From NCBI RefSeq assembly GCF_004341235.1, contig NZ_SLUP01000002.1, positions 310,001-374,000 of the forward strand: a DNA stretch of 64,000 nucleotides, in the 5' to 3' direction. This document shows, in pieces, positions 39,668 to 48,598 of this stretch. Within the stretch, counting starts at the first letter, position 1. The number at the start of each line of letters is the position of its first letter. The stretch comes from Mariniflexile fucanivorans. GTDB lineage: Bacteria; Bacteroidota; Bacteroidia; Flavobacteriales; Flavobacteriaceae. The translations under genes and the position numbers were made by a program. The notes under the pieces are model-generated. The model saw nothing but the letters and a program-made list of their open reading frames with translations, searched no databases and was not told the origin of the DNA.

Positions 39668-40579
39668 TTAATTTTGATTCCATTTTTTCTGCTCATCAAG
39701 ATTTAAAAAAGTCCAAGCCACTATTCGAGACAGTTTATTTCCCTGTCCCATATTAATGGTTTTTATATCTTTTGCACCCAGTTTTTTTAATGATGCATAC
39801 ATACCTTTTACTAATTCCTTTTTAGAAACTAATGTTGAAAACCAAAAACATTGTGCTTTAAACAGAGAGCTCTCATATAAATAATTATGGAGAAAAGCCT
39901 TTTCACCTCCTTTATAACACAATTCATTATAGGTGCCGGAAAAATTTCTAACTACCTTATTTTCTCTAATATTCAATCCCTGTAGTTTTTTAGTTGTAGC
40001 ATTTAAAGCCTCTTCTTCCGATTTATAAAACGGTGGGTTACACATAATAGCAGTAAACCTATCTGAAGTATTTATAACACCTTTAAAAATAAGTGTTTTA
40101 TCTTTTTGATGGATTAACGAAATGGCATCAGCTAATTCATTTCGGTTTAAAATTTGTTTTGCATGTTTTAATGAAGTTTCATCAATATCTACACCTGTAA
40201 ATTTCCAGTTATATTCTGCGTTTCCTAAAATGGGATAAATACAGCTTGCCCCGGTACCAATATCTAAAACAGTTACGTTATCATTTATTTTAGAAGCCTG
40301 TAGCAAACTTGAAAGATGATGTAAATAATCGACTCGTCCTGGAATTGGTGGACATAAATTTGTGTCTGGAAATTCCCAAAAGGTAATACCATAATATTTA
40401 ACTAACAAAGACGTATTAAGTGCTTTAACCGCTTTAGGATTAGCAAAATCTATGGTTTTAGTTTGAAAAGAATTTTCAAATATAAATGGAATTAAATCAG
40501 GGTATACTTCGCATAAAGCATCTATATCATAGCCTGATTTATGTTTGTTTTTAGGATGAAAATTGTGATTGTTTTTGAT
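39668..40579 (-). CDS. rlmF: 23S rRNA (adenine1618-N6)-methyltransferase, no canonical start codon
   Basis: The conserved protein begins upstream of any ATG/GTG: residues HPKNKHKSGYDIDALCEVYP, then FANPKAVKALNTSLL, LCPPIPGRVDYLHHL and the catalytic NPPFY match RlmF throughout. The frame is open only from 40588 (TAA before it). In that stretch the first plausible initiator is ATC at 40579 (ATC AAA AAC AAT); the first usual start is TTG at 40408, which would delete 57 conserved residues. RlmF methylates A1618 of 23S rRNA. Either AUC initiation, a mutated start or a sequence error explains this. Confidence 0.85.
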   Translation of the reverse strand: MKNNHNFHPKNKHKSGYDIDALCEVYPDLIPFIFENSFQTKTIDFANPKAVKALNTSLLVKYYGITFWEFPDTNLCPPIPGRVDYLHHLSSLLQASKINDNVTVLDIGTGASCIYPILGNAEYNWKFTGVDIDETSLKHAKQILNRNELADAISLIHQKDKTLIFKGVINTSDRFTAIMCNPPFYKSEEEALNATTKKLQGLNIRENKVVRNFSGTYNELCYKGGEKAFLHNYLYESSLFKAQCFWFSTLVSKKELVKGMYASLKKLGAKDIKTINMGQGNKLSRIVAWTFLNLDEQKKWNQN

Positions 40580-40935
40580 GGTTTGTGTTTATTAATTAGA
40601 TTTTTTTTGAAGTGTATTTTAAACCTTTACCTGGAATTAGTCGAATTATAGCTGCAAAAATAAGCATAAAACCACTTATCCAAACATTTATAAATGCCGA
40701 ATAATACCAATTATATAAAATGTTACAGATACTCTGCCTTTTAAATCGTTTCCTAAACCTTTTGATAATACAAAATTTCACCATGACGCACTTTTAATTC
40801 CAATAGTATAATGGCAATAATGATAGCGAAACACCCTCTATAACCACATTTAGTGTACCTTTTTGTCATGATATTAAAAAAGATTCTTAGGGGTTTTATA
40901 ATGATTCTTATATCTTAGCAAAAAAAAATAAAAAA
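40580..40935. other. Region without a supported gene between rlmF and the HAD gene
   Basis: 356 bp. A 62-codon minus-strand frame (40596-40784) has one hydrophobic helix (FINVWISGFMLIFAAIIRLI) and a basic end, but no recognisable family; it may be a small membrane protein or a remnant. A TATATCTTAG sequence at about 40910 could be the HAD promoter. Confidence 0.5.
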
Positions 40936-41592
40936 ATGCTTAAAGCTGTTATTTTTGATATGGACGGGGTGATAATTGATAGTGAACCCATGCACCACAA
41001 AGCATATCATGATATGTTTAATGAAGTTAACATTTCTGTTTCAAATGAACTTTACGAATCGTTTACAGGGCAATCTACCCTTAATATTTGTAAACGTTTA
41101 TGTGATGCTTTTGATCTTTCTGAATCTCCAGAACACCTGGTCTCTTTAAAACGAAAACATTACAAACGGTTTTTTGAAACTAATTCAGATTTATCACTAA
41201 TTGATGGTGTTGAAGATTTAATAAAAGAGTACCACAGTAATGGCTTAAAGTTGGTTTTGGGCTCATCGGCAGCTATGACGAGTATAGAACAAATATTTGA
41301 TAGATTTGATTTAAACCCATACTTTGTTGCAAAATTAAGTGGCGCCGATTTAAAACAATCGAAACCACATCCAGAAATTTTTATCAATGCTGTAAAAGCA
41401 TCAGGCTTTAACAGCAATGAATGTATGGTTATTGAAGACTCTACCAACGGTATTGAAGCCGCAAAAGGCGCAGGTGTTTTTTGTGTTGGTTTTGATAGTT
41501 TCCATTCTAAAAACCAAGATTACACAAAAGCAGATTTAGTTATAAAAGACTTTAACGAAATTAATTTTCACAAAGTAAAAGACTTACTATAA
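40936..41592 (+). CDS. HAD-superfamily hydrolase, beta-phosphoglucomutase/phosphatase-like
   Basis: 218 aa. HAD motif I FDMDGVIIDSEP (7-18), cap helices, motif II LGSSAAM, motif III SKPHPEIFINA and motif IV VIEDSTNGIEAAKGAG. Subfamily IA with a C1 helical cap, as in PgmB and related sugar phosphatases. Substrate cannot be told from the sequence. Convergent with the 52-aa gene, with two bases between the stops. Confidence 0.9.
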   Translation: MLKAVIFDMDGVIIDSEPMHHKAYHDMFNEVNISVSNELYESFTGQSTLNICKRLCDAFDLSESPEHLVSLKRKHYKRFFETNSDLSLIDGVEDLIKEYHSNGLKLVLGSSAAMTSIEQIFDRFDLNPYFVAKLSGADLKQSKPHPEIFINAVKASGFNSNECMVIEDSTNGIEAAKGAGVFCVGFDSFHSKNQDYTKADLVIKDFNEINFHKVKDLL

Positions 41593-41594
41593 AA

Positions 41595-41753
41595 TCATTT
41601 TTCATCTTTTGCTTGATTCGCTTTATTAATAATAGCCTTTAAGCGTTCTTTTCTAAGTTTAGCCTCTTCCTTTTTCTTATTAATTTTTTGATCCATTAAT
41701 TTGGAATGCTTCGCTTTGTTTTTAGTGTTTTTATCCCGACCTGTTTTTGCCAT
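41595..41753 (-). CDS. 52-aa lysine-rich small protein downstream of ccsBA
   Basis: ATG at 41753, TGA at 41595. The product begins MAKTGRDKNTKNKAKHSKLM and continues as one charged helix rich in Lys, Glu and Arg (KKKEEAKLRKERLKAI), predicted coiled coil and nucleic-acid-compatible. It follows ccsBA by 8 bp on the same strand, so it is the last gene of that unit. No family recognised; the codon use and clean stop support a real gene. Confidence 0.65.
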   Translation of the reverse strand: MAKTGRDKNTKNKAKHSKLMDQKINKKKEEAKLRKERLKAIINKANQAKDEK

Positions 41754-41761
41754 TACAACAC

Positions 41762-44700
41762 CTACTTTTTATAATGTTTTTTATAACCCAAATAGGCGAA
41801 AATCCCTAACAAAACAATGATGCCAATCGCAATCAATATAATATTCAAGCTTGCAATTTGTTGTCCAGATTGATAAGAATGCAAACCAGACAAGTAAAAG
41901 TTAACTCCAAAATAAGTAAAAATAATACTTGAAAACGCTACAATAGACATGAGGTTAAAAAACCAACGTCCACGAAGCCCAGGAATTAATCGCATGTGTA
42001 TTACAAAAGCATAAACCATAATACTGATAAGCGCCCAAGTTTCCTTTGGGTCCCAACCCCAATAGCGTCCCCAACTTTCATTAGCCCACATACCACCTAA
42101 AAAGTTTCCTATGGTAAGCATTACTAAACCAACTGTTAACGACATTTCGTTAATTATGGTAAGTTCTTTAATGTTTAAATCCATTTTCACCTTATTCTTT
42201 TCAGTAGTAAAAATCATTAATAATAATGAAACCACACCTAAAATCATCCCTAAAGTAAATGGTCCATAACTTGCCACAATAACCGCTACATGTATCATTA
42301 ACCAATAACTGTTTAAAACGGGTTGTAAATTGGCAATAGCAGGATCCATCCAGTTCCAATGTGCAATCATTAATAACATAGCCGTTACAAATGCGGTAGA
42401 TGCGAAGGTTAAATCGCTTTTTCTTCCAAAGGCTAAACCAAAAAACATGGTTGCCCACGCAACGTATATCATAGATTCATAAGCATCACTCCAAGGTGCA
42501 TGACCCGAAATGTACCAACGCATTATCAATCCTAAAGTATGTAAAACAAATAATCCTAAAATAATGACTTTGAAAACGGTTACAGAAATATCAAGAGCTT
42601 TACTTTTCTCTTTAAAAATTTGTACAATTAGCAGCACAAACATTAAACTACCTGCATACAAATACCAGCTAAATAATTTTTTGAAAATATCGTACTTATT
42701 GTATAGAATTTCGGCGTTTATTTTTTTATCAGTCAACATAACATCACCACCATATTGATGCTGCGTTTTTTTGAAGGCATCCAATAATTTTGTGGCTTCG
42801 GAAAAATCACCCGATTGTTTGGCTCTATTTAATGTAATTAAATACATTTTGAAACCATTTTTTATGAAATTTCCGTAAAGGGAATCTTGAACTTTATACT
42901 CACCATATTGATATTCATTAGCTGAAATCCATTTATTATTTTCATCGTTTGGAATTGGGAAAATTTTTAATGAAGCACCTTCAATAGTGTTGTACAATAA
43001 GTTAACACGCTGGTCGGCTTCTTTAATTTCCTTTTGATACCCATTGGGAGCCAAAGCTTTATAGGCTTCATCTAAAAAAGGAGTTAATTTGTACTCACCT
43101 CGTTCAGTAAAAAAATCGGCAAGCGTTACATATTCTTCTTTCGCATCGACTTGGATAAGATGTCTTATAGTATCTGCTTTTTTAGTTGCCAAATAAATAA
43201 TTGGAACATTATACCAAAGCATCGGGCTTTCTTGCATCGATAAAAATACTTGGTTGGCATCAAAATCTTCATAATCATCATGTTTACTCAACTTACGAAG
43301 CATTTCAGATGCATAGGTATTAACGGGCATCATGCGTCCGCTTAAATCCTGAATTACCAAATGACCAAAGGCATCGGCATGCGCTTTAGGCGTAATATTT
43401 GCAGCTAAAACAGAATCTATTTGAGCTTTTGTTGGTTTAGTATTATGGTTATGCCCATCATCATCTGTATGAGTTTGAGCAAATGTATTTAAACCAAAAA
43501 GCAATAATACAATACCTAATAATTTCGCTTTTTTTGCTTTTACTTTTTCTAACATTACTTTTAATTCACCAAAACGGGAACCTTTAACAAAAAGAATCGC
43601 CATTAAACCAAAATACAGTAAAAAATACCCAATATAAGTGATTAACGACCCCCAATAATCATGGTTTACAGATAGGATTGTACCTTTTTCATCAGGATCA
43701 AAACTCGATTGAAAAAAACGATAGCCACCATGATCTAAAATATTATTCATGAAAATTTTATAGTCGTAGCTACTTTCTTTATCATCAATTACGGTCACTT
43801 GACTTGAATATGATGAATATCCTTTTTCAGTACCCGGATAACGTTCTGCTTCAAAATCGTTTAATTTTATTGAAAATGGTAATTCCAATACTTTTGAACC
43901 GTATTTGAAAGCAAAATCCAATCCGCCAACTTTCACTTGTTTAAAAGCATTATTCATACCTTTACCTCCTAATAAACCTACCCGCTGGGTTTCACCATTA
44001 GCGGTAACTTTAAGTACCACACCATCATCATCATTCCTTAAAATTTGCGATTTTTGAACAATATCAAACACCCCTTTAACCACGGGCTTTGGAAATACCA
44101 TTTGCATATCGCCAATTACATAGCGCGAACGCAATATTAAAGGCTGTAAACTGTCTTTTACTAACTTGCCCTGTGCCATAGTAGCCATAACCATATACTC
44201 TCCTTCAAACGGTGATTGAATAGTTAAGGCATTATTTTCGTATGTAATATTTACAGCACCATTGGTTGGATTATTAAGGGCAAATAAAATGTTGTGTATG
44301 CTTTGTACTTCACCAACTTTTAAAAAATGGTTATGGGCGCCACCGCCACCAGCTTCAACCATTTTTAAATATTCGGCACCATTTTCGTCTGGAACAATAT
44401 CTTCTTCAGCACCTTTTATAAATTTCTCCAACTCAATTGTGACAAGTTGTTTATTATAATTGGTTTGAATTTTAAAATCGTTTTCTAAACGTGCTGAAAA
44501 ATCGACTTCACGTTCAATAGGCAAACGCTGAGTTACACCATCAATTTTATAATCACCATCTATATAGGAAGTTATATATGTTTTTTGAGATAGGAAAGTA
44601 TTTTCGGTAGCTCCTTCTCTAATGGCCATCATCCCTTCAAAACTAATGTATCGGGTAATAAAAGCACCTAAAAGAATAAAAATAAAAGATAGATGTAAAA

Positions 44701-44950
44701 TTAATGTAGCCCATTTTTCTTTTCTAAGTAATTTATATCTAAAAATATTACCTATAAAATTGATAATAAAAAACACCATGATTGCCTCAAACCACCAAGC
44801 ATTATAAATTAAATTTCTTGTGTATGGAGTTGGGGATGTGCTTTGTCCGGCATCCAAAAAAGTACCCGTAGCCATTGCTGCTGCAAATACTATAAATAAA
44901 ATACCGGTAAGTCGTGTTGAGAAAAGAATTTTCGCGAGTTTATTTTGCAT
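41762..44950 (-). CDS. Fused ResB-CcsA (CcsBA) System II cytochrome c synthetase, second copy
   Basis: 1062 aa, same architecture as 14886-18023: ResB-type helices at the N-terminus (LTGILFIVFAAAMATGTFLD; FRYKLLRKEKW), RYISFEGMMAIREGATEN, a His/Asp-rich insert (THTDDDGHNHN) in the middle, and the CcsA WWD motif WGRYWGWDPKETWAL with SGHAPWSDAYESM. Not linked to cytochrome genes, so it is probably the general haem-attachment enzyme for CxxCH cytochromes. An AAACTT-type array lies in its leader. Confidence 0.93.
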   Translation of the reverse strand: MQNKLAKILFSTRLTGILFIVFAAAMATGTFLDAGQSTSPTPYTRNLIYNAWWFEAIMVFFIINFIGNIFRYKLLRKEKWATLILHLSFIFILLGAFITRYISFEGMMAIREGATENTFLSQKTYITSYIDGDYKIDGVTQRLPIEREVDFSARLENDFKIQTNYNKQLVTIELEKFIKGAEEDIVPDENGAEYLKMVEAGGGGAHNHFLKVGEVQSIHNILFALNNPTNGAVNITYENNALTIQSPFEGEYMVMATMAQGKLVKDSLQPLILRSRYVIGDMQMVFPKPVVKGVFDIVQKSQILRNDDDGVVLKVTANGETQRVGLLGGKGMNNAFKQVKVGGLDFAFKYGSKVLELPFSIKLNDFEAERYPGTEKGYSSYSSQVTVIDDKESSYDYKIFMNNILDHGGYRFFQSSFDPDEKGTILSVNHDYWGSLITYIGYFLLYFGLMAILFVKGSRFGELKVMLEKVKAKKAKLLGIVLLLFGLNTFAQTHTDDDGHNHNTKPTKAQIDSVLAANITPKAHADAFGHLVIQDLSGRMMPVNTYASEMLRKLSKHDDYEDFDANQVFLSMQESPMLWYNVPIIYLATKKADTIRHLIQVDAKEEYVTLADFFTERGEYKLTPFLDEAYKALAPNGYQKEIKEADQRVNLLYNTIEGASLKIFPIPNDENNKWISANEYQYGEYKVQDSLYGNFIKNGFKMYLITLNRAKQSGDFSEATKLLDAFKKTQHQYGGDVMLTDKKINAEILYNKYDIFKKLFSWYLYAGSLMFVLLIVQIFKEKSKALDISVTVFKVIILGLFVLHTLGLIMRWYISGHAPWSDAYESMIYVAWATMFFGLAFGRKSDLTFASTAFVTAMLLMIAHWNWMDPAIANLQPVLNSYWLMIHVAVIVASYGPFTLGMILGVVSLLLMIFTTEKNKVKMDLNIKELTIINEMSLTVGLVMLTIGNFLGGMWANESWGRYWGWDPKETWALISIMVYAFVIHMRLIPGLRGRWFFNLMSIVAFSSIIFTYFGVNFYLSGLHSYQSGQQIASLNIILIAIGIIVLLGIFAYLGYKKHYKK

Positions 44951-45007
44951 AATAAATACCCATTTTTAGGTCGGGCAAATTTAAGTATTTAAGTTTGTTT
45001 TGAAATG

Positions 45008-45090
45008 TTAAAGTTTGTGAAAAAGCTTCAAAGTTTCAAGGTTTTAAAGTTTATAAGTTTCAAAGTTTCACAGCTACGGAGTTTCAAAGT
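45008..45090 (-). repeat. AAACTT micro-repeat array in the second ccsBA leader
   Basis: On the minus strand repeated AAACTTTGAAACTT, AAACTTTAAAACC and AAACTTTGAAGC units with a spacing of about 10-12 bp, directly between the haemoglobin gene and ccsBA. Confidence 0.6.
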
Positions 45091-45117
45091 GATTGAAAAT
45101 TGAGGCAACGACTAAAA

Positions 45118-45504
45118 CTACTTACCCCGAGCTTCAAAAATTTTCAAATACAGAAAAGTGCCCATTTTACGGGCACGCTGTTTGGCATTTTGGGCGTAAT
45201 CACCTTCAAAAAGTTCATCAATAGTTTCAAACCAAAGGTTGAGCCACAAACCAAAATGCATTTCGGTAATGCTATTGTTTCTTTCTTTATCTACCCTCGC
45301 ATGTGCCTCCAATGGGTTACCTAAATATTTGGTTTTTAAGAACAAATTAGCCTCCCAAAACGTGGTTAAATTTTCTAGATGGGCATCCCAATCTTTTATA
45401 GTATCATTAAAAAACGGACCTAAAACGTTGTCCTTTCTAACCTTCTTATAAAATGAAGACACTAATAGAAAGACGTCTTCTCTTGTTTTTATATCCTTTT
45501 TCAT
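45118..45504 (-). CDS. Group III truncated haemoglobin
   Basis: 128 aa. FYKKVRKDNVLGPFFNDTIKDW (helix B region), HLENLTTFWEANLF, and the proximal-haem segment ITEMHFGLWLNLWFETIDEL with the F8 His and the conserved Trp after it; YLKIFEARGK ends helix H. Group III truncated haemoglobins bind O2/NO and may aid NO or peroxide chemistry. It lies upstream of the second CcsBA on the same strand. Confidence 0.92.
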   Translation of the reverse strand: MKKDIKTREDVFLLVSSFYKKVRKDNVLGPFFNDTIKDWDAHLENLTTFWEANLFLKTKYLGNPLEAHARVDKERNNSITEMHFGLWLNLWFETIDELFEGDYAQNAKQRARKMGTFLYLKIFEARGK

Positions 45505-45646
45505 AATAGCAAAATTACAACTTTTTTTTCCGTAAAATAACTAACACGCAAAGCATCAAAATTGCTAAATCCTAAAAACCGTGGCTGAGACTAAAAACTA
45601 TTTTTAATTTTTAAGTTTATGATTTCAACTTTCAACTTAACTTGTG

Positions 45647-45654
45647 TATTTTTG
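45647..45654 (+). promoter_or_regulatory. -7 element (TATTTTTG) before the DUF2520 gene
   Basis: A good TAnnTTTG only 4 bp before the ATG at 45659, so the transcript may be leaderless. No clear -33 element. Confidence 0.4.
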
Positions 45655-45658
45655 CTGA

Positions 45659-46426
45659 ATGATTTCAGTAGTAATTCTCGGTGCTGGCAATGTCGCTACA
45701 CATTTATTTAAAGCCTTTAGTAAAACAGGTCAAGTTTCTGTTATTCAATGGTATAATAGAAGTATTGATGCTATTAAACCCTATAAAAATGAAGTAGAAA
45801 TTATTGATAATTTATCACAACTAATAGAAGCCGATTTATACATTTTAGCTGTGAGTGATGATACCATTAAATCGCTTTCATCTCAACTTCCTTTTGAAAA
45901 TAGGTTGGTTGTACACACATCGGGAGCAGCTGGCGTTTATGATATTGATAAAAAACACAAACGTGGTGTGTTCTATCCGCTTCAAACCTTTAGCAAAACT
46001 GCATCAATTAATTTTGCTGATGTTCCCATTTGTATTGAAGCTTTAGAAAGTACCGATTATCAATTATTAAAAAAAATAGCTAAACTCATTGGTAGCCCTA
46101 CCAAAAAAGTAAATACAGATCAACGCAAAGTATTGCATTTAGCAGCCGTTTTTGTAAATAATTTTACCAATCAACTTTACAGAGTCGCGCATGAAATAAC
46201 TGAAAGTGAAGGAGCGGAATTTGATCTTTTAAAACCACTCATTTTAGAAACCGCCAAAAAAGTTCAAGACCATTCACCATATATGGCGCAAACTGGTCCT
46301 GCAAAACGTAACGATAAAAAAACCTTAAAAAAGCATTTAAAGCTTTTGAAAGACCAACATCACACAGATATTTATAACCTCTTAACTAGTTCTATACAGC
46401 GCACACATGGAAGAAAAAAACTATAA
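45659..46426 (+). CDS. Rossmann-fold and DUF2520 domain protein
   Basis: 255 aa. N-terminal dinucleotide-binding start VVILGAGNVATHLFKAFSKT, LYILAVSDDTIKSLSSQL, VVHTSGAAGVYDID, YPLQTFSK (ProC-like), then the helical DUF2520 part with VFVNNFTNQLYRVAHEI. Similar to NAD(P)-binding oxidoreductases near pyrroline-5-carboxylate reductase; no substrate known. The KdsC-like gene overlaps by 20 bp. Confidence 0.9.
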   Translation: MISVVILGAGNVATHLFKAFSKTGQVSVIQWYNRSIDAIKPYKNEVEIIDNLSQLIEADLYILAVSDDTIKSLSSQLPFENRLVVHTSGAAGVYDIDKKHKRGVFYPLQTFSKTASINFADVPICIEALESTDYQLLKKIAKLIGSPTKKVNTDQRKVLHLAAVFVNNFTNQLYRVAHEITESEGAEFDLLKPLILETAKKVQDHSPYMAQTGPAKRNDKKTLKKHLKLLKDQHHTDIYNLLTSSIQRTHGRKKL

Positions 46427-46916
46427 AGAATACCTAAACCACATTACCACATTTATTTTTGATGTAGATGGTGTTTTAACAGATTGTAATGTATTGGTAA
46501 CAACAACTGGCGAGTTACTTAGAAATATGAACGTTAAAGATGGGTTTGCCTTAAAATTTGCTGTAAATGCAGGATATAATGTGGCTATTATTTCGGCAGG
46601 AACTAATGAAGGCGTAAAATTACGCTTAGAAAGTTTAGGTATTAAAGATGTATATCTGGGTGCCTATGATAAAATAAAACAATTTGAAACTTACATAATA
46701 AACAACAACATAAACCCTGAAAACATACTTTATATGGGTGATGATGTTCCCGATTATCCAGTTATGAAAGTAGTAGGTTTACCAACTTGTCCACAAGATG
46801 CCATACCCGAAATTAAAGGCATTTCTAAATACATATCACATAAAAAAGGTGGTGAAGGTGCTGCCAGAGATGTTATTGAACAAGTACTAAAAGTACAAGG
46901 TAAATGGGCGCTTTAA
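46407..46916 (+). CDS. KdsC-like HAD phosphatase (3-deoxy-D-manno-octulosonate 8-phosphate phosphatase family)
   Basis: 169 aa, cap-less HAD typical of KdsC. FIFDVDGVLTDCNV (motif I), RNMNVKDGFALKFAVNAGYN, ISAGTNEGVKLRLESLGI, YMGDDVPDYPVMKVVGLPTCPQDA (motif IV). KdsC removes phosphate from KDO-8-P in lipid A core synthesis; related YrbI enzymes act on other nonulosonates. Coupled to the DUF2520 gene by overlap. Confidence 0.9.
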   Translation: MEEKNYKEYLNHITTFIFDVDGVLTDCNVLVTTTGELLRNMNVKDGFALKFAVNAGYNVAIISAGTNEGVKLRLESLGIKDVYLGAYDKIKQFETYIINNNINPENILYMGDDVPDYPVMKVVGLPTCPQDAIPEIKGISKYISHKKGGEGAARDVIEQVLKVQGKWAL

Positions 46917-46973
46917 TTTAGTCATAGTATGCAGTGACAGTTTTCAGTTAACTACCAATCAACTTTAAAGGTG

Positions 46974-47013
46974 TTAATCTAAACTCCCTAACCTTCTAAA
47001 CCTCTAACTTTTT
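46974..47013 (+). repeat. Degenerate CTAAAC/CTAAC micro-repeat before the UbiA gene
   Basis: CTAAACTCCCTAACCTTC followed by TAAACCTCTAACTTTTTAC, a pyrimidine-rich relative of the AAACTT arrays seen before gldF and the second ccsBA. Confidence 0.45.
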
Positions 47014-47017
47014 ACTT

Positions 47018-47929
47018 TTGAACTTATTAAACCTTATTCGCTGGAAAAATTTAGTAATGATTGCTATCGTGCAATTACTTATTAAATATGCCCTTTTAGA
47101 ACCTTTTGGCGTTCAAACCAGTTTAAATATTTTGGGTATTTCCCTGTTAATTTTTGCAAGCATTTGTATTGCAGCGGCAGGTAACATTATTAATGATATT
47201 TATGATATTGAAACCGATTTTATAAACAAACCAGATAAACTTATTGTTGGAAAATCCATTTCGGAAAAAACAGCTTACAACTTGTTTATCCTTTTTAACG
47301 TAGTTGGTGTTGGCATTGGGTTTTATTTATCGCATTTGGTTGGCAGGAGTGCCTTTTTTTCATTGTTTGTTATCATCTCTGTTTTACTCTATGTGTATGC
47401 AACCTATTTAAAACAAACGCTTTTAATTGGGAACATTGTAATTTCGGTTTTAGTAGCATTATCATTAATTATTGTGGGGATTTTCGATTTATTGCCAGCT
47501 ACTACCAGCCTTAACCAACAAATGCAATTAACCTTTTTTAAAATTATTTTCGATTATGCTGTGCTTGCATTCATCATTAATTTACTTCGTGAAATAACCA
47601 AAGATTTAGAAGATATAAATGGTGACTACAAAGCAGGCATGAACACCTTACCTATTGCGATTGGTACCGAACGTGCCACTAAAGTTTTGTTTGTTTTATC
47701 TTTCATTCCTCTATTCCTTGTTGGTTCATACATTATAAACTCACTTTATAAAAACTACATAGCTGTTATATACTTTTTAATTTTTATAATAGCACCCCTA
47801 CTTTATATTACCATTAAATTTTTTAGTGCTTCAACAAAAAAAGACTTTCACCATATAAGCAATCTACTTAAATTAGTGATGTTTTTTGGAATGCTTTCTT
47901 TACTTTTATATAAGTATATTTTATTCTGA
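47018..47929 (+). CDS. UbiA-family prenyltransferase, geranylgeranylglycerol-phosphate transferase-like
   Basis: 303 aa with eight to nine membrane helices, read from TTG (MNLLNLIRWKN); the next ATG is inside helix 1. First Asp-rich motif NIINDIYDIETDFINKPDK and second motif REITKDLEDINGDYKAG are the UbiA Mg-diphosphate sites. In this phylum such proteins next to Maf are usually named geranylgeranylglycerol-phosphate geranylgeranyltransferase, though the lipid made is uncertain. Overlaps maf by 1 bp (TGATG). Confidence 0.88.
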   Translation: MNLLNLIRWKNLVMIAIVQLLIKYALLEPFGVQTSLNILGISLLIFASICIAAAGNIINDIYDIETDFINKPDKLIVGKSISEKTAYNLFILFNVVGVGIGFYLSHLVGRSAFFSLFVIISVLLYVYATYLKQTLLIGNIVISVLVALSLIIVGIFDLLPATTSLNQQMQLTFFKIIFDYAVLAFIINLLREITKDLEDINGDYKAGMNTLPIAIGTERATKVLFVLSFIPLFLVGSYIINSLYKNYIAVIYFLIFIIAPLLYITIKFFSASTKKDFHHISNLLKLVMFFGMLSLLLYKYILF

Positions 47930-48522
47930 TGTTAAACGAAAAACTAAAAGATTACAACATTATTTTAGCTTCTGGTTCACCTAGAAGGCAGGAATTTTTT
48001 AAAACTTTAGGGTTAGATTTTGAAATTCGATTAAAACCAATAGCTGAAGAATATCCACCACGCTTAACACATTTTGAAATAAGTGATTATTTGGCGCAGT
48101 TAAAAGCTTTGCCTTTTAAAAACGAATTGAAAGAAAACGATATTCTTATTACAAGCGACACTATTGTTTGGCATAATAAACAAGCTTTGGGAAAGCCTAG
48201 AAATGAAACGGAGGCTTTTCAAATGATAAAATCTTTAAGCAATACAACACACGAGGTAATAACATCTATTTGCTTCACCACAAAAACGTTCGAAAAAACA
48301 TTGAATGCCGTTACTAAAGTTACTTTCAAAAACCTAAATGATGATGAAATTCTTTACTACATAAACACCTTCAAACCTTTTGATAAAGCGGGTGCTTATG
48401 GTATTCAAGAATGGATTGGGCTTATTGGCGTTACCAAAATTGAAGGTTCCTATTTCAACGTTATGGGGTTGCCTACACATATCGTTTACAAAACGTTGAA
48501 TGATATCGTTAATCATTTGTGA
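47929..48522 (+). CDS. maf: Maf/HAM1-superfamily nucleotide pyrophosphatase
   Basis: 197 aa. ILASGSPRRQEFFKTLGLDFEI is the Maf N-terminal signature, then LITSDTIVWHNKQALGKPRN, SNTTHEVITSICF, DKAGAYGIQEWIGL and IEGSYFNVMGLPTHIVY. Maf enzymes hydrolyse dTTP/UTP or modified NTPs to monophosphates. Translationally coupled to the UbiA gene. Confidence 0.94.
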   Translation: MLNEKLKDYNIILASGSPRRQEFFKTLGLDFEIRLKPIAEEYPPRLTHFEISDYLAQLKALPFKNELKENDILITSDTIVWHNKQALGKPRNETEAFQMIKSLSNTTHEVITSICFTTKTFEKTLNAVTKVTFKNLNDDEILYYINTFKPFDKAGAYGIQEWIGLIGVTKIEGSYFNVMGLPTHIVYKTLNDIVNHL

Positions 48523-48598
48523 AAATCAAATTACAGTAATGCTTTTTTAGGTTACTAATGTATCTTTGCTAATTAGTCGAATTAAATCAAATTAAAAA

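Noticed and set aside
40596-40784. 62-codon minus-strand frame with one hydrophobic helix
   Set aside because: No family recognised, basic low-complexity start, and no conserved context; kept only as a note in the gap entry.
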